DNA from: Candidatus Nezhaarchaeota archaeon
GTDB taxonomy: Archaea > Thermoproteota > Methanomethylicia > Nezhaarchaeales > WYZ-LMO8
Assembly: GCA_025059375.1 (NCBI GenBank)
Contig: JANXDO010000002.1
Coordinates: forward strand, 300,440-364,439
Length of the DNA stretch: 64,000 nucleotides
Direction of reading: 5' to 3'
The notes under the pieces are model-generated. The model did not search any database and was not told the origin of the DNA. It saw only the letters and a list, made by a program, of their open reading frames with translations. Positions 1 through 8,192 of the stretch are shown here, in pieces (position 1 is the first letter of the stretch; each line of letters starts with the position of its first letter). A program made the position numbers and the translations under genes.

Positions 1-1056
1 TCGTGGATCATGGCTATGCAGTTATTTAGGAGGGGGGTAATGGTTCACGATGAGACCTTCGTTACGAGCTTATTAAAGGTTGGAGATAGAGTTGTAGGTG
101 CTGTTGCGATTAGTCTCAAGGAAGGAGTACTCCTTGCCATTAAGTCTAAGGCTACGATAATTGCTACAGGTGGGGCTGGGCACGTTTTTGGTATGGATAC
201 GAGGTTATGGCAATCTACGAATCCAGTCGAGTTGACGGGAGATGGGTATGCCCTAGCCTATAATGCTGGTGCTGAGCTAGTGGACATGGAGTTCAATCAA
301 GTGGTTCTTGAACCACAGTACTCAAGTGGGCTAGGACAGACGTTTACTAGCTCAGCTTTGGCATTGGCCAGATCTTTAAGGTCCTCAGAAGCGTTTCAAG
401 GAGCACCATCAGTCCATCACATGCTAGGTGGTGTCGTAATAGATGAGCATGGTAGGACCAGCATACCTGGATTATATGCATGTGGCGAAGTTGCTGGGGG
501 ATTACACCTGAAGGCTACAGATCAGTTCATAGGGTGCTTAGTTTTTGGTAAACGTGCTGGTGAAGCTGCTGCTAAGGAGGAGAGAGGTGGAGATTTATCA
601 ATGAATGAGGTGGCGAGGGAGGTGGATCGCGTTCTTTCAGTTCTTAACAGTAACCCCGAGAATCCTCTAACTCCACACATCCTGAGGAGGAGGCTGATGA
701 ACACCATGTGGAATAAGGTGGGTTTAGCAAAGAGCGAGAAGAGCTTAATTGAGGCTCTAAATGTAATAGAGGAGGTGAAGAGCTCACTACCTCGAATGCA
801 TGTTAGGGACAAAACTAAGATATTTAATAAAGAGTGGATTGAGGCGCTCGAGACCTACAACATGGTCATAGTTGCAGAAATGATAGTTAGGGCCTCCCTC
901 CTAAGAAGAGAGAGTAGAGGGGTCTTTAGGAGGGTGGACTATCCAAAGGCTGATGATAGGTATTTAGGACACATATATGTGAAGAAGAAAGGTAACGAGA
1001 TGGTCTTGGAGTTCAAGCCTATAGCTAGAGAAGAGGCTGTAAAGGTTGTTAGGTAG
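1..1056 (+). CDS. FAD-dependent fumarate reductase/succinate dehydrogenase flavoprotein-like (5' partial)
   Basis: The reading frame is open to base 1, so the N-terminal FAD-binding Rossmann region lies outside the window. The visible part matches the SdhA/FrdA/NadB flavoprotein family: an ATGGAGHVF segment, a HHMLGGVVIDEHGRT stretch equivalent to the family's substrate-site HxxxGG motif, and IPGLYACGEVAGG followed by a GKRAGEAAA FAD-closing motif. The C-terminal helical domain ends with RRVDYPKADD, as in this family. No iron-sulfur or membrane-anchor partner lies downstream; the next gene is convergent and overlaps its stop by 8 bp. Substrate (fumarate, aspartate or another enoate) cannot be decided without the N-terminus. 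Confidence 0.8.
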   Translation, partial: SWIMAMQLFRRGVMVHDETFVTSLLKVGDRVVGAVAISLKEGVLLAIKSKATIIATGGAGHVFGMDTRLWQSTNPVELTGDGYALAYNAGAELVDMEFNQVVLEPQYSSGLGQTFTSSALALARSLRSSEAFQGAPSVHHMLGGVVIDEHGRTSIPGLYACGEVAGGLHLKATDQFIGCLVFGKRAGEAAAKEERGGDLSMNEVAREVDRVLSVLNSNPENPLTPHILRRRLMNTMWNKVGLAKSEKSLIEALNVIEEVKSSLPRMHVRDKTKIFNKEWIEALETYNMVIVAEMIVRASLLRRESRGVFRRVDYPKADDRYLGHIYVKKKGNEMVLEFKPIAREEAVKVVR

Positions 1057-3256
1057 AGGGCTGATCCTCGGCCTTATATACTTTACAAAGTAATCCTGTG
1101 TAATAGTAACATCCATAGGCTTGATCCAAGGCTTCTGGGTCATCATCCGTTAAGAGGTTCACATTGGATTCGAAGGCGCCAAAGAGTGATGGTTCTGGTC
1201 CAGGCTTCTCTGGGTACCACCAGCTTGCTTCTGCGCATACAACTTGTGGATGCAGGCTCACATTATAGAAAGCTCTCTGCTTTATTCTGCCATTCAAAGT
1301 CTCTATCCAAATCCAGTCACCATCACTTATGCCAAGTGATCGAGCGGTATCTGGGTTTATGTGACATAATGGATCAGGATGCATTCTTCTTAGAGCTTGA
1401 ATCTGTCTCTGCTCGGAGTGGTGAAAAGGCATGAACTTGATCCCTGCAACTAAAATGAGTGGGTACTCTTTAGCTAGTTCTGGATTGCTATACGGTGTCA
1501 TGGGCGGTTCTTTATAGGTTGGGAGAGGTTCATAACCCATTTTTTCCAGTATCGTGGAGTATAACTCTACTTTTCCTGTTGGTGTGGCAAACCTGTCGGT
1601 GACTTTAGGAAGAGATGAGTGCATCCTTATGTAGTGAACGAAGTCTGATAAGCTCATACCGAGCCCGAGGGGCTCAAGCCTGTATTCATAAGCTTCCTCG
1701 AGTGTCTTCCAAGGCCAGTACTGCTCTTGTCCTAATCTTATGCCAAGTTCCCTCCAGAAGTCGAAGTCGGTCCTTCTCTCATAAAGCGGTTGTACGGCTC
1801 TCTCCGACAGTATCAAGAAGTTTGATGTCCCAAAGGAGCTTGTCGCAATGGGTCTCTCAAGCCAACTGGCAGCTGGTAATACGTAATCGGATAGCATTGC
1901 TGTAGGCGTTATCCAGAAGTCCATTGTCACTAAGAGCTCAACGGATTTGAGCGCTTGGTAGACAAGTTTAGAGTTACCGTAGGACAGAAGGGGATTAGAC
2001 GCTACGACTATTATCGCCTTTATTGGGTAGGGCTTACCTGTTAAAGCAGCCCTCCAAATGTATGAGGGGTGGGCTTCACAACACCACTCAGCTGGCGGTG
2101 TTTTACCCCAAAACTTCTTTGTGTAACTGCATATGACCTCGTAAGCTGGCCACGACATCATCTTGAATCTATCTGATCCCAATTGCTTTGCTCTCTGCTC
2201 TGGTGGTAGCAGTTCGTTGAGCTCTAAGTCTGAGTCTATGTAGATTTCAGTGTTAGGACCTAGGATCAGGTTGCCTCCAGCTTTATTTAGATTCCCCGTT
2301 ATGGCTTTTAGTATTGCTCTAGCTCTAAGTAGACTCGATGAGCCCGACCCCATGTGTTCGTTCTTTGACCCCCAGATCATGGTGGCTGGCTTTATTGTTG
2401 CATACATCCTAGCGGATTCTATTATGTCGTCCTTGGGTATCCATGTTACCTTCTCAGCCCATTCAGGCGTATACTGTTGAACATGTTCTCTTAGTTTCTC
2501 AAAGCCATAGCAGTACTTTTCTACAAACTCTCTATCGTAGAGACCTTCGTTAATTATGACGTTAATCCATGCTAGTGCTAATGCTCCATCAGATGCTGGT
2601 CTTATCCTTAACCACATGTCTGCTTTTGATGCTAACTCACTTAGTCTGGGATCTATAACTATGAGCTTGGCATTGTTGTTCTCTTTAGCATCAAGTATGC
2701 CCCTCATCTCTGGGAGATTGTTTGAGCCTGAGTTTCTTCCCCATGCCACTATGAGTTTAGTGTTAGGTATATCTGGCACAGCGTACCAACCATAAGTTAC
2801 GGTCTCTGCTATGAATGTCGGTAGCCAGCACACATGAGCTATGTGACATATATTGGGGCTACCAAATAGATTGAAGAACCTTCTTCGGGCCCAATCATCC
2901 GTCCTATTAGTCCCACCTACTGAGGCAACACATTCAGGTCCATACTTCTCCTTAAGTTCTTTCAGTTTAGCAGCTATCTCGTCGAGTGCTTCATTCCAAG
3001 ATATCCTCTTAAACTTGCCTTCTCCCCTCTCACCAACCCTCTTAAGTGGGTAATTGACTCTTTGTGGGTGGTAGAGGAACTCTCTCCAAGTGTGTGGTCT
3101 AGGGCACATCGCACCTTTGTTAATTGGATGATCAGGATCACCTTCAACTTTTATTATCTCACCATTCTTGACATAAACTAGCATGCCGCAGTTTTGATAG
3201 CAGAACCAGCAGGCTGCTTTTTTGACTTCAATACCACCCTTGAGCTCGAAGGACAT
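1049..3256 (-). CDS. Molybdopterin (Mo/W-bisPGD) oxidoreductase catalytic subunit
   Basis: The protein belongs to the DMSO reductase superfamily. The N-terminus carries a [4Fe-4S] motif CWFCYQNC with a fourth Cys in AMCPRPHTW, followed by the four-domain catalytic fold (VAWGRNSG, KLIVIDPR, ASKADMWLRIRP) and a C-terminal molybdopterin dinucleotide-binding domain (HINPDTARSLGISDGD). A Cys in HIAHVCW is a candidate metal ligand. There is no Tat signal and no electron-transfer or anchor subunit beside it, so it looks like a cytoplasmic stand-alone enzyme of the thiosulfate-reductase/acetylene-hydratase type; the substrate is unknown. The frame is open to 3298, but the TATA-like GAGTTAAAAAG near 3307-3317 would start transcription downstream of that codon, and a GGAAGGGAGAG element precedes the ATG at 3256, which I prefer. 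Confidence 0.85.
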   Translation of the reverse strand: MSFELKGGIEVKKAACWFCYQNCGMLVYVKNGEIIKVEGDPDHPINKGAMCPRPHTWREFLYHPQRVNYPLKRVGERGEGKFKRISWNEALDEIAAKLKELKEKYGPECVASVGGTNRTDDWARRRFFNLFGSPNICHIAHVCWLPTFIAETVTYGWYAVPDIPNTKLIVAWGRNSGSNNLPEMRGILDAKENNNAKLIVIDPRLSELASKADMWLRIRPASDGALALAWINVIINEGLYDREFVEKYCYGFEKLREHVQQYTPEWAEKVTWIPKDDIIESARMYATIKPATMIWGSKNEHMGSGSSSLLRARAILKAITGNLNKAGGNLILGPNTEIYIDSDLELNELLPPEQRAKQLGSDRFKMMSWPAYEVICSYTKKFWGKTPPAEWCCEAHPSYIWRAALTGKPYPIKAIIVVASNPLLSYGNSKLVYQALKSVELLVTMDFWITPTAMLSDYVLPAASWLERPIATSSFGTSNFLILSERAVQPLYERRTDFDFWRELGIRLGQEQYWPWKTLEEAYEYRLEPLGLGMSLSDFVHYIRMHSSLPKVTDRFATPTGKVELYSTILEKMGYEPLPTYKEPPMTPYSNPELAKEYPLILVAGIKFMPFHHSEQRQIQALRRMHPDPLCHINPDTARSLGISDGDWIWIETLNGRIKQRAFYNVSLHPQVVCAEASWWYPEKPGPEPSLFGAFESNVNLLTDDDPEALDQAYGCYYYTGLLCKVYKAEDQPST

Positions 3257-3428
3257 TTTAACTCTCCCTTCCAGATAGGCAGACCCTTTCAACTTCATTT
3301 CGTAAGCTTTTTAACTCTTACTTGTCGTTAGCCTGACCATAAGCTAATGTGTCACTTAGATGCCGTGTAGTTCTAGTCAATGATCCATGCTCAAACAGTG
3401 AGTGCTTTAGAGTGATCTTTGTAGACCC

Positions 3429-4250
3429 TCATATCTCCTTAAGGATGGCTTCAATGAGCTCAGCATAGAATTTAAAGCCTACTAGATTAATGCAAGGTGT
3501 TAGGCTTAGGCTTATTGGAGATATCGATATGTAGCCTCTCCTAACTGCTTCTACATCTGTGTCTTCCGAGTCTTCAGGATATAGTGTGATGTCCCACTTA
3601 GCTATCCTATAACCCTCGATGGACTTCACATAGATGTCAGGATATCCCTTCTTAGATGGTTTAGTTATTTTAACCCCCTTTATGTCCTTACTGTAGCTGG
3701 GAACGTTAATTGATATTAGATCAACACCATCGGGCATGCCTCTCCTAACTACATCTCGTGCAACGACTCGTGCTATCTTGGCAGCTAGTTTCAGACCTAC
3801 ATCCTCCAGTAACCTATCATTTATGCTATCATTAAATTCCCTGGCTACGCAGTAAGATATGGCTATTGACGGTATACCGTGGATTGCTGCCTCCATAGCA
3901 GCTCCTATCGTTCCAGAGTTTAGGATGTCATCCACGCCTAGGTTTGGTCCAAGGTTTATGCCAGCTACGACTATGTCGGGCTTTCTCTCTAAGATTTTGT
4001 GCAATGCTATTAGGACGGCATCTGCTGGCGTTCCATCTAGTGCGTATGCATCACCACAATTCAATGATACCTTTTCGATTCTAATCACGTCGCCTACCGT
4101 TAAGGCCTTGCCTATCCCACTCCTTTCTCTTTTTGGGCCTACTACTACACAATCGAATTCTCCTTCAAGCTCCCTTCTCAAGGCGTGAAGGCCGATGGAG
4201 TGAATGCCATCATCATTGACCAGGAGAGCTAGTAGTCTCTCACTACTCAT
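3429..4250 (-). CDS. surE: 5'/3'-nucleotidase SurE
   Basis: SurE is a divalent-metal-dependent nucleoside monophosphatase/survival protein. The 273-aa product has the diagnostic N-terminal LLVNDDGIHS motif (paired Asp metal ligands) and the conserved VAGINLGPNLGVDD and NSGTIGAAMEAAIHGIPSIA segments that build the active site. Length is normal for the family. Its start codon overlaps the stop of the upstream sua5 gene by 4 bp (ATGA), so the two are translationally coupled. Confidence 0.95.
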   Translation of the reverse strand: MSSERLLALLVNDDGIHSIGLHALRRELEGEFDCVVVGPKRERSGIGKALTVGDVIRIEKVSLNCGDAYALDGTPADAVLIALHKILERKPDIVVAGINLGPNLGVDDILNSGTIGAAMEAAIHGIPSIAISYCVAREFNDSINDRLLEDVGLKLAAKIARVVARDVVRRGMPDGVDLISINVPSYSKDIKGVKITKPSKKGYPDIYVKSIEGYRIAKWDITLYPEDSEDTDVEAVRRGYISISPISLSLTPCINLVGFKFYAELIEAILKEI

Positions 4251-4885
4251 AGTCTCAACACTCTTAGAATCTCCTCCACCCTTATTGCTCCCTCCCTGAT
4301 AACCTTGACCTCACCATTCACCTCAACGACGGTTGAGGGTTGACCTAATGGGCAGATACCACCGTCTATAGCAATCTCGACCTTATCTTTAGCCCATGAA
4401 TAAGCTTTCTCGAAGTCCCCTGGAGCTGGCTCACCTGACCTATTAGCACTTGTACCGACTATTAACCCATTTATGCCCTCAGCTAGAATCCTAGCAACTG
4501 CGTGTCCAGGTATCCGTAAACCAACTTTCTGTAGGCCGAGTGTTATTGGGCTTGGAAGGCTTGTCTTTAGGGGTAATACTAGTGTCAGTGCTCCGGGCCA
4601 AAATGTTTTAATGAGCTTTTGAGCTTCCTGCGTAATTTCAGCTACTCGTTTTACTACTTCTATGCTAGATGCCAATAGAGGTAGAGGTTTACCCTCTCTG
4701 CCCTTTATTGATAGCAGCTTTGCGAGAGCCTCTTCATTTAGAGGATCACATCCAATGCCGTACACTGTGTCAGTAGGGTAGATTACTATTCCTCCATGCT
4801 TTAAGGCAGCGATAGCTGGCTCCAAAGTTTTTCTTAAATCGGTCTCATTCTTAATGTCCTTGACGTCTATAATGTGTGTCAACAC
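4247..4885 (-). CDS. sua5: L-threonylcarbamoyladenylate synthase (Sua5/YrdC family)
   Basis: The enzyme makes threonylcarbamoyl-AMP for tRNA t6A37 modification. Family signatures are seen: YPTDTVYGIGCD near residue 37, KGREGKPLPLL (the KxR catalytic region), and SANRSGEPAPGDF (the SxN region). At 212 aa it is the short YrdC/TsaC-like form, without the extra C-terminal Sua5 domain. It is the first gene of a two-gene unit with surE (ATGA overlap). Confidence 0.93.
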   Translation of the reverse strand: MLTHIIDVKDIKNETDLRKTLEPAIAALKHGGIVIYPTDTVYGIGCDPLNEEALAKLLSIKGREGKPLPLLASSIEVVKRVAEITQEAQKLIKTFWPGALTLVLPLKTSLPSPITLGLQKVGLRIPGHAVARILAEGINGLIVGTSANRSGEPAPGDFEKAYSWAKDKVEIAIDGGICPLGQPSTVVEVNGEVKVIREGAIRVEEILRVLRL

Positions 4886-4942
4886 TCATCAGCCTTATGC
4901 CCCTATAAGTAGGCTTTGCATTAAAGCTTTTCTTGAAGGGCT

Positions 4943-5335
4943 ATGAGGGGGGTCTCATCTTCGCTAGCTCTGCTGGCTTCAGTTATGGTTTTAATGGCTC
5001 AAATAAGCGTAAACATCGCTTTCATAGAAATTTTAGACGAAGAAGTCTTAAGGAGGTTAGACGATAGGGCTCACAAAGTTGAGGGTTTGGCCATGGTCCT
5101 AGCCTCTGACGGCTCATCTCTAGTAGTAGTTAATGGTCACGGAAGGGAGCTCTTCGTAACCGATTTAATCCTATACCATGTTAATGGTAGTGCACTTAGT
5201 CTCCAGGTCCCACTTAACATACCGCCAAATTCTGTGCTTAAGTATGATGTTGGACTACAACTTGCTGGCTACATAGCTGCACTAATCGAAGTCGAGGGTT
5301 ATGGTCAATTCTTCATTCCAGTAAATAGGTTCTAA
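4943..5335 (+). CDS. Small secreted/membrane-anchored protein with pilin-like N-terminus
   Basis: This 130-aa protein starts MRGVSSSLALLA followed by about 20 hydrophobic residues. The charged RG directly before VSS and a long hydrophobic run resembles the class III (type IV pilin) signal peptides of archaeal pilins, which are cut after Gly by a prepilin peptidase; one such peptidase is encoded at 52617-53429. The rest is a roughly 95-residue extracellular domain rich in beta-branched residues, with no cysteine and no recognised family. It could also be a simple N-terminally anchored protein. It lies between the divergent sua5 and the convergent tfb genes. Confidence 0.7.
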   Translation: MRGVSSSLALLASVMVLMAQISVNIAFIEILDEEVLRRLDDRAHKVEGLAMVLASDGSSLVVVNGHGRELFVTDLILYHVNGSALSLQVPLNIPPNSVLKYDVGLQLAGYIAALIEVEGYGQFFIPVNRF

Positions 5336-5340
5336 CTGAG

Positions 5341-6318
5341 TCAGGACGCTATCGGTATTTTGAGCTTTCTAATGAGTTCCTTGTACCTGTTCCTAACAGT
5401 AACCTCAGTTACTTGAGCTGCTCTAGCTATTTCCTTCTGAGTCTTTCTCTCACCTGTCTGAAGGGATGCTATGTATATTGCTGCCGCTGCTAAGCCGGCT
5501 GGATCTTTGCCTGCAGTTAAACCGGCTTTCCTTGCTTGTTGTATTATCTCAAGAGCCTTTCTTTGTAAGACGCCACTTAGGCCGAGAGCACTAACTATTC
5601 TGGGTACAAAGTCGACTGGATCTGATATGGGTATGCTAAGCCTTGCATATCTTAAGAGCAATCTGTAGCACCTTGCAACATCCTTCCTACCAGCTTTAGT
5701 GTAGTCTGCTATTTCATCAAGAGTTCTAGGTACTTTAAGCATTCTACATGCAGCATATATAGAGGCGGCCATAACAGACTCTATTGAGCGCCCCCTAACG
5801 AGTCCTGCTTTAACAGCTGCCTTATATATCTTGAGAGACTCCTCCTTAACGTTTTGAGGTAAATTGAGCCTAAATGCTATCCGTTCAAGGTGATTAGCTG
5901 CTTGCTGTATGTTCCTATCTTGTGAGGTTTGAATTCTACTTCTTATCTGCCAACGTCGCCACCTAGACACCTCAAAGGCCTTCTGTGGGCTTAGCTTATG
6001 GCCTGTTGCATCCTTCCCAGACCACTGTATGACTGTTGGAGAGACCCCCTCAACTAGAGTGGAGGATATTGGTGGCCCAACCCTACCTCTCTTCTCCTTC
6101 TCTTCAGGTGTAAAAGCCCTCCACTCAGGTCCTTGATCAATAATCTTCTCATCTATTACTAGGCCACAGTTCATGCAGGTTAACTCGCCACGATCATAAC
6201 TCCTAACAATATTCATGCTACCACACTCAGGACAATGTTCAGTGGTCCTCCCACCAATAGGCTTTCCATTCTTAATAGTTGAGTTAACCTTCTCAACTGG
6301 TAACTTCTCTTGTGACAT
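5341..6318 (-). CDS. tfb: Transcription initiation factor IIB (TFB)
   Basis: TFB recruits RNA polymerase to TBP-bound promoters. The N-terminal zinc ribbon is seen as CPEC (Cys29, Cys32) and CMNC (Cys48, Cys51), followed by the B-reader/B-finger region with [21 protein letters not shown] and two cyclin-like repeats; the second contains [15 protein letters not shown]. The C-terminal helix-turn-helix that reads the BRE is in [20 protein letters not shown]. Length (325 aa) is normal. The upstream region is AT-rich with TATA-like blocks, suggesting its own promoter with a leader of about 80-100 nt. Confidence 0.97.
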   Translation of the reverse strand: MSQEKLPVEKVNSTIKNGKPIGGRTTEHCPECGSMNIVRSYDRGELTCMNCGLVIDEKIIDQGPEWRAFTPEEKEKRGRVGPPISSTLVEGVSPTVIQWSGKDATGHKLSPQKAFEVSRWRRWQIRSRIQTSQDRNIQQAANHLERIAFRLNLPQNVKEESLKIYKAAVKAGLVRGRSIESVMAASIYAACRMLKVPRTLDEIADYTKAGRKDVARCYRLLLRYARLSIPISDPVDFVPRIVSALGLSGVLQRKALEIIQQARKAGLTAGKDPAGLAAAAIYIASLQTGERKTQKEIARAAQVTEVTVRNRYKELIRKLKIPIAS

Positions 6319-7789
6319 AATTCCTAACCTCCAAATAAGTTTAAGATTTTACTTGTAAGCAAGCTAACCACTAATAACCTGGCATGATCGCATATCATAA
6401 AGGCCTGGTATTTAAATCTTTTAAGAGAAGAATTTATATTTAGGATTAATATATTTTTCGCCTCTCCCTTCCTAAGGAAGGGACGGTAAGGTTATGAGAC
6501 TTTCTTTTAATGCTAAAAGGTTCGTAGCTGAACAAACTTTAGATCTTTTTAGAGAAACCTAAAGAATAGTAGAGGAAGAACCCGTTCCATCAGGCGGATG
6601 CCAGGAGAAACAATCCTTGAAGGGTTGGTGAGGGCGAAGGGCATTGCCCCCAATGGTGGTTGACCATGTTGTTGCCTATGTTAGGCTGATTGAATCGGCA
6701 ATCTACGATGAGGTGCACCTTTTAGTGCCCGGGACGGTTATAACTGCTTTATGCAAAGTTGAAGTGTGGGTAATTAAAGAGGCATTTAAGGATGAATAAC
6801 CTAGATTGATGAGAAGGGGTGCTTTATCTTTTTGGATGTTATTAATAGCCTACGTCTTAAGAGGTTTTGATGAAGATGTCGCAGGAATCAGTTTACCCAT
6901 TTTAAGTTAGACTTATGGATGATAGTTGTTATAGTAAAAAAATAATTCTAACATGCTTCACAATAGTCGTAGGTGATTAGGCAAAAACCTTCAACCTATA
7001 ATAGATAAATTAAAAGGGAGACTAGAGGTAAAAGGCGTAACGGGAAACCTCTGGAAAATTCTTTAAAGCAGAATCTTCATAGTAATAGAAAGTTTTTATA
7101 AATTTTTGGCTTATAGCCGATTTGCCGGTACATGTATATACGGTAAGGAGCTTTTAGAAGGTATCACAAGATTTGCAATAGATAATAATCTAAACATTCT
7201 TAAACTCGCTTCTTCATGATCCAAGAACACTCTTATGTAAACAGGAACTACTTAGCTTTATGGGAAGCTAGAACTAAGGGTTTTGGTATAGGATTCTCTG
7301 TGACAGTAATACGCTTATGAGCTGCTACCCCCTCCACTAAATATTTCTCAAGTTCCTTCTCATGAAGTTCTAGCCCTTAATCCTTTTAATTCTTTTCCAA
7401 CTTCCTTATTCTCTGACAATCTTACTTTTCAGATTTAGGATCTATACTGAGTAGGCTTCTTGCTATATTTTTTAGGATTTTCCTCCTTATTTATGACTAG
7501 AGAATCTTTCTAGCTATTTCTGTAATTGGAGGAAAAGTTCGCATCTTTTGTATACTTCACACTTCATTGGAAAGTAGCTCGACTAAATCTTTTAGAAGAG
7601 TTTTCTAGAGCTTTTAACAAAATTATGCAGGTGTGTTTTAAGTAGTTATGACGGTCCTTTTACCTCTCTAAACTTTTAACTCATTAAAAAACCGAATTCT
7701 AACCTCTGCACAATCTTCATGTAACATCAGGGAACTCTTTTAAAATGAGCATGCTCTATAGCTAAACTCCAAGGCTTATCAAGAGAAAG
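6319..7789. other. AT-rich gene-poor region with broken reading frames
   Basis: About 1.5 kb without an intact gene, much more AT-rich than the flanks. The left end carries TATA-like sequence that could serve tfb and a plus-strand transcript, then a 7-bp hairpin (6466-6472 with 6476-6482, loop TAA). On the plus strand, segments that read like protein are cut by stops or frame changes: 6495-6560 (MRLSFNAKRFVAEQ), 6598-6660 (MPGETILEGLVRAKG), 6659-6799 (VDHVVAYVRLIES to a stop), and about 7070-7219, ending ITRFAIDNNLNILKLASS. On the minus strand around 7330-7550 similar short fragments occur. I recognise none of these families. The simplest reading is decayed genes beside a tRNA gene. Confidence 0.5.
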
Positions 7790-7802
7790 AGGTATATAAA
7801 TG
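7790..7802 (+). promoter_or_regulatory. TATA box of tRNA-Arg(CCT)
   Basis: GGTATATAAAT lies about 20-28 bases upstream of the tRNA 5' end, the distance expected for an archaeal TBP site driving a tRNA gene. Confidence 0.6.
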
Positions 7803-7819
7803 TCCGGAGAGGAAAAATC

Positions 7820-7919
7820 GGGCCCGTAGCGCAGCCCGGATAGCGCGGCGACAACCGTTAAAGTTGCCGTAGGCCTCCTAAGCCGTCGGTCGTGGGTTCA
7901 AATCCCACCGGGCCCGCCA
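7820..7919 (+). tRNA. tRNA-Arg(CCT) with a 22-nt non-canonical intron
   Basis: The acceptor stem GGGCCCG pairs with CGGGCCC (7909-7915), discriminator G is at 7916 and CCA is encoded (7917-7919). The D stem is GCGC/GCGC, and the T arm is GTGGG-TTCAAAT-CCCAC. The anticodon stem is complete only if 7851-7872 is removed. The mature stem is then GCGGC with GCCGT around loop CTCCTAA, anticodon CCT. The intron folds as a bulge-helix-bulge: central helix GCGG:CCGT, bulges CGA and AGG, inner helix CAAC:GTTG and a 7-nt loop. It interrupts the 5' strand of the anticodon stem between positions 29 and 30, not the usual 37/38 site. Confidence 0.93.
7851..7872 (+). other. tRNA intron at position 29/30
   Basis: A 22-nt insertion in the anticodon stem of tRNA-Arg(CCT). 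It must be excised by the splicing endonuclease to restore a five-pair anticodon stem. Cutting after the second base of each 3-nt bulge gives exactly the mature sequence. Confidence 0.85.
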
Positions 7920-8192
7920 CCATAAGTTTCAGGGTAAATGATTAAACCGCTTTTAGCCTTAGTCAAAGACGTAATTAAATGGGTGTTTGAGTTATGATTT
8001 AGTAGCTTGTCGAAAAGCCTCTATTACGACTTTAAGACTTTAACTAAGTGCAGAGCCTGAGTAGAGAGTCTACCCTTAATCTATGGGCGTTTAAGCGCGG
8101 ATGACATTTATTAAAGGTGCTTGCCGAGGAAGTAGGATCAAGACTTGTTGGTTATCAATCTTGGCGGCAAATAGGTGTGAGAAAAAGAGAGA
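7920..8192. other. Intergenic region with a short open frame remnant
   Basis: Between the tRNA and the convergent acyl-CoA ligase. A plus-strand frame ending in a stop near 8198 reads LLKVLAEEVGSRLVGYQSW and is closed upstream by a TGA. It looks like the tail of a lost gene and has no start of its own. Nothing else is recognisable. Confidence 0.35.

Noticed and set aside
7893..7919. tRNA-Arg 3' end as an att site
   Set aside because: No second copy of the 3' tRNA segment was found in the window, so integration cannot be shown.
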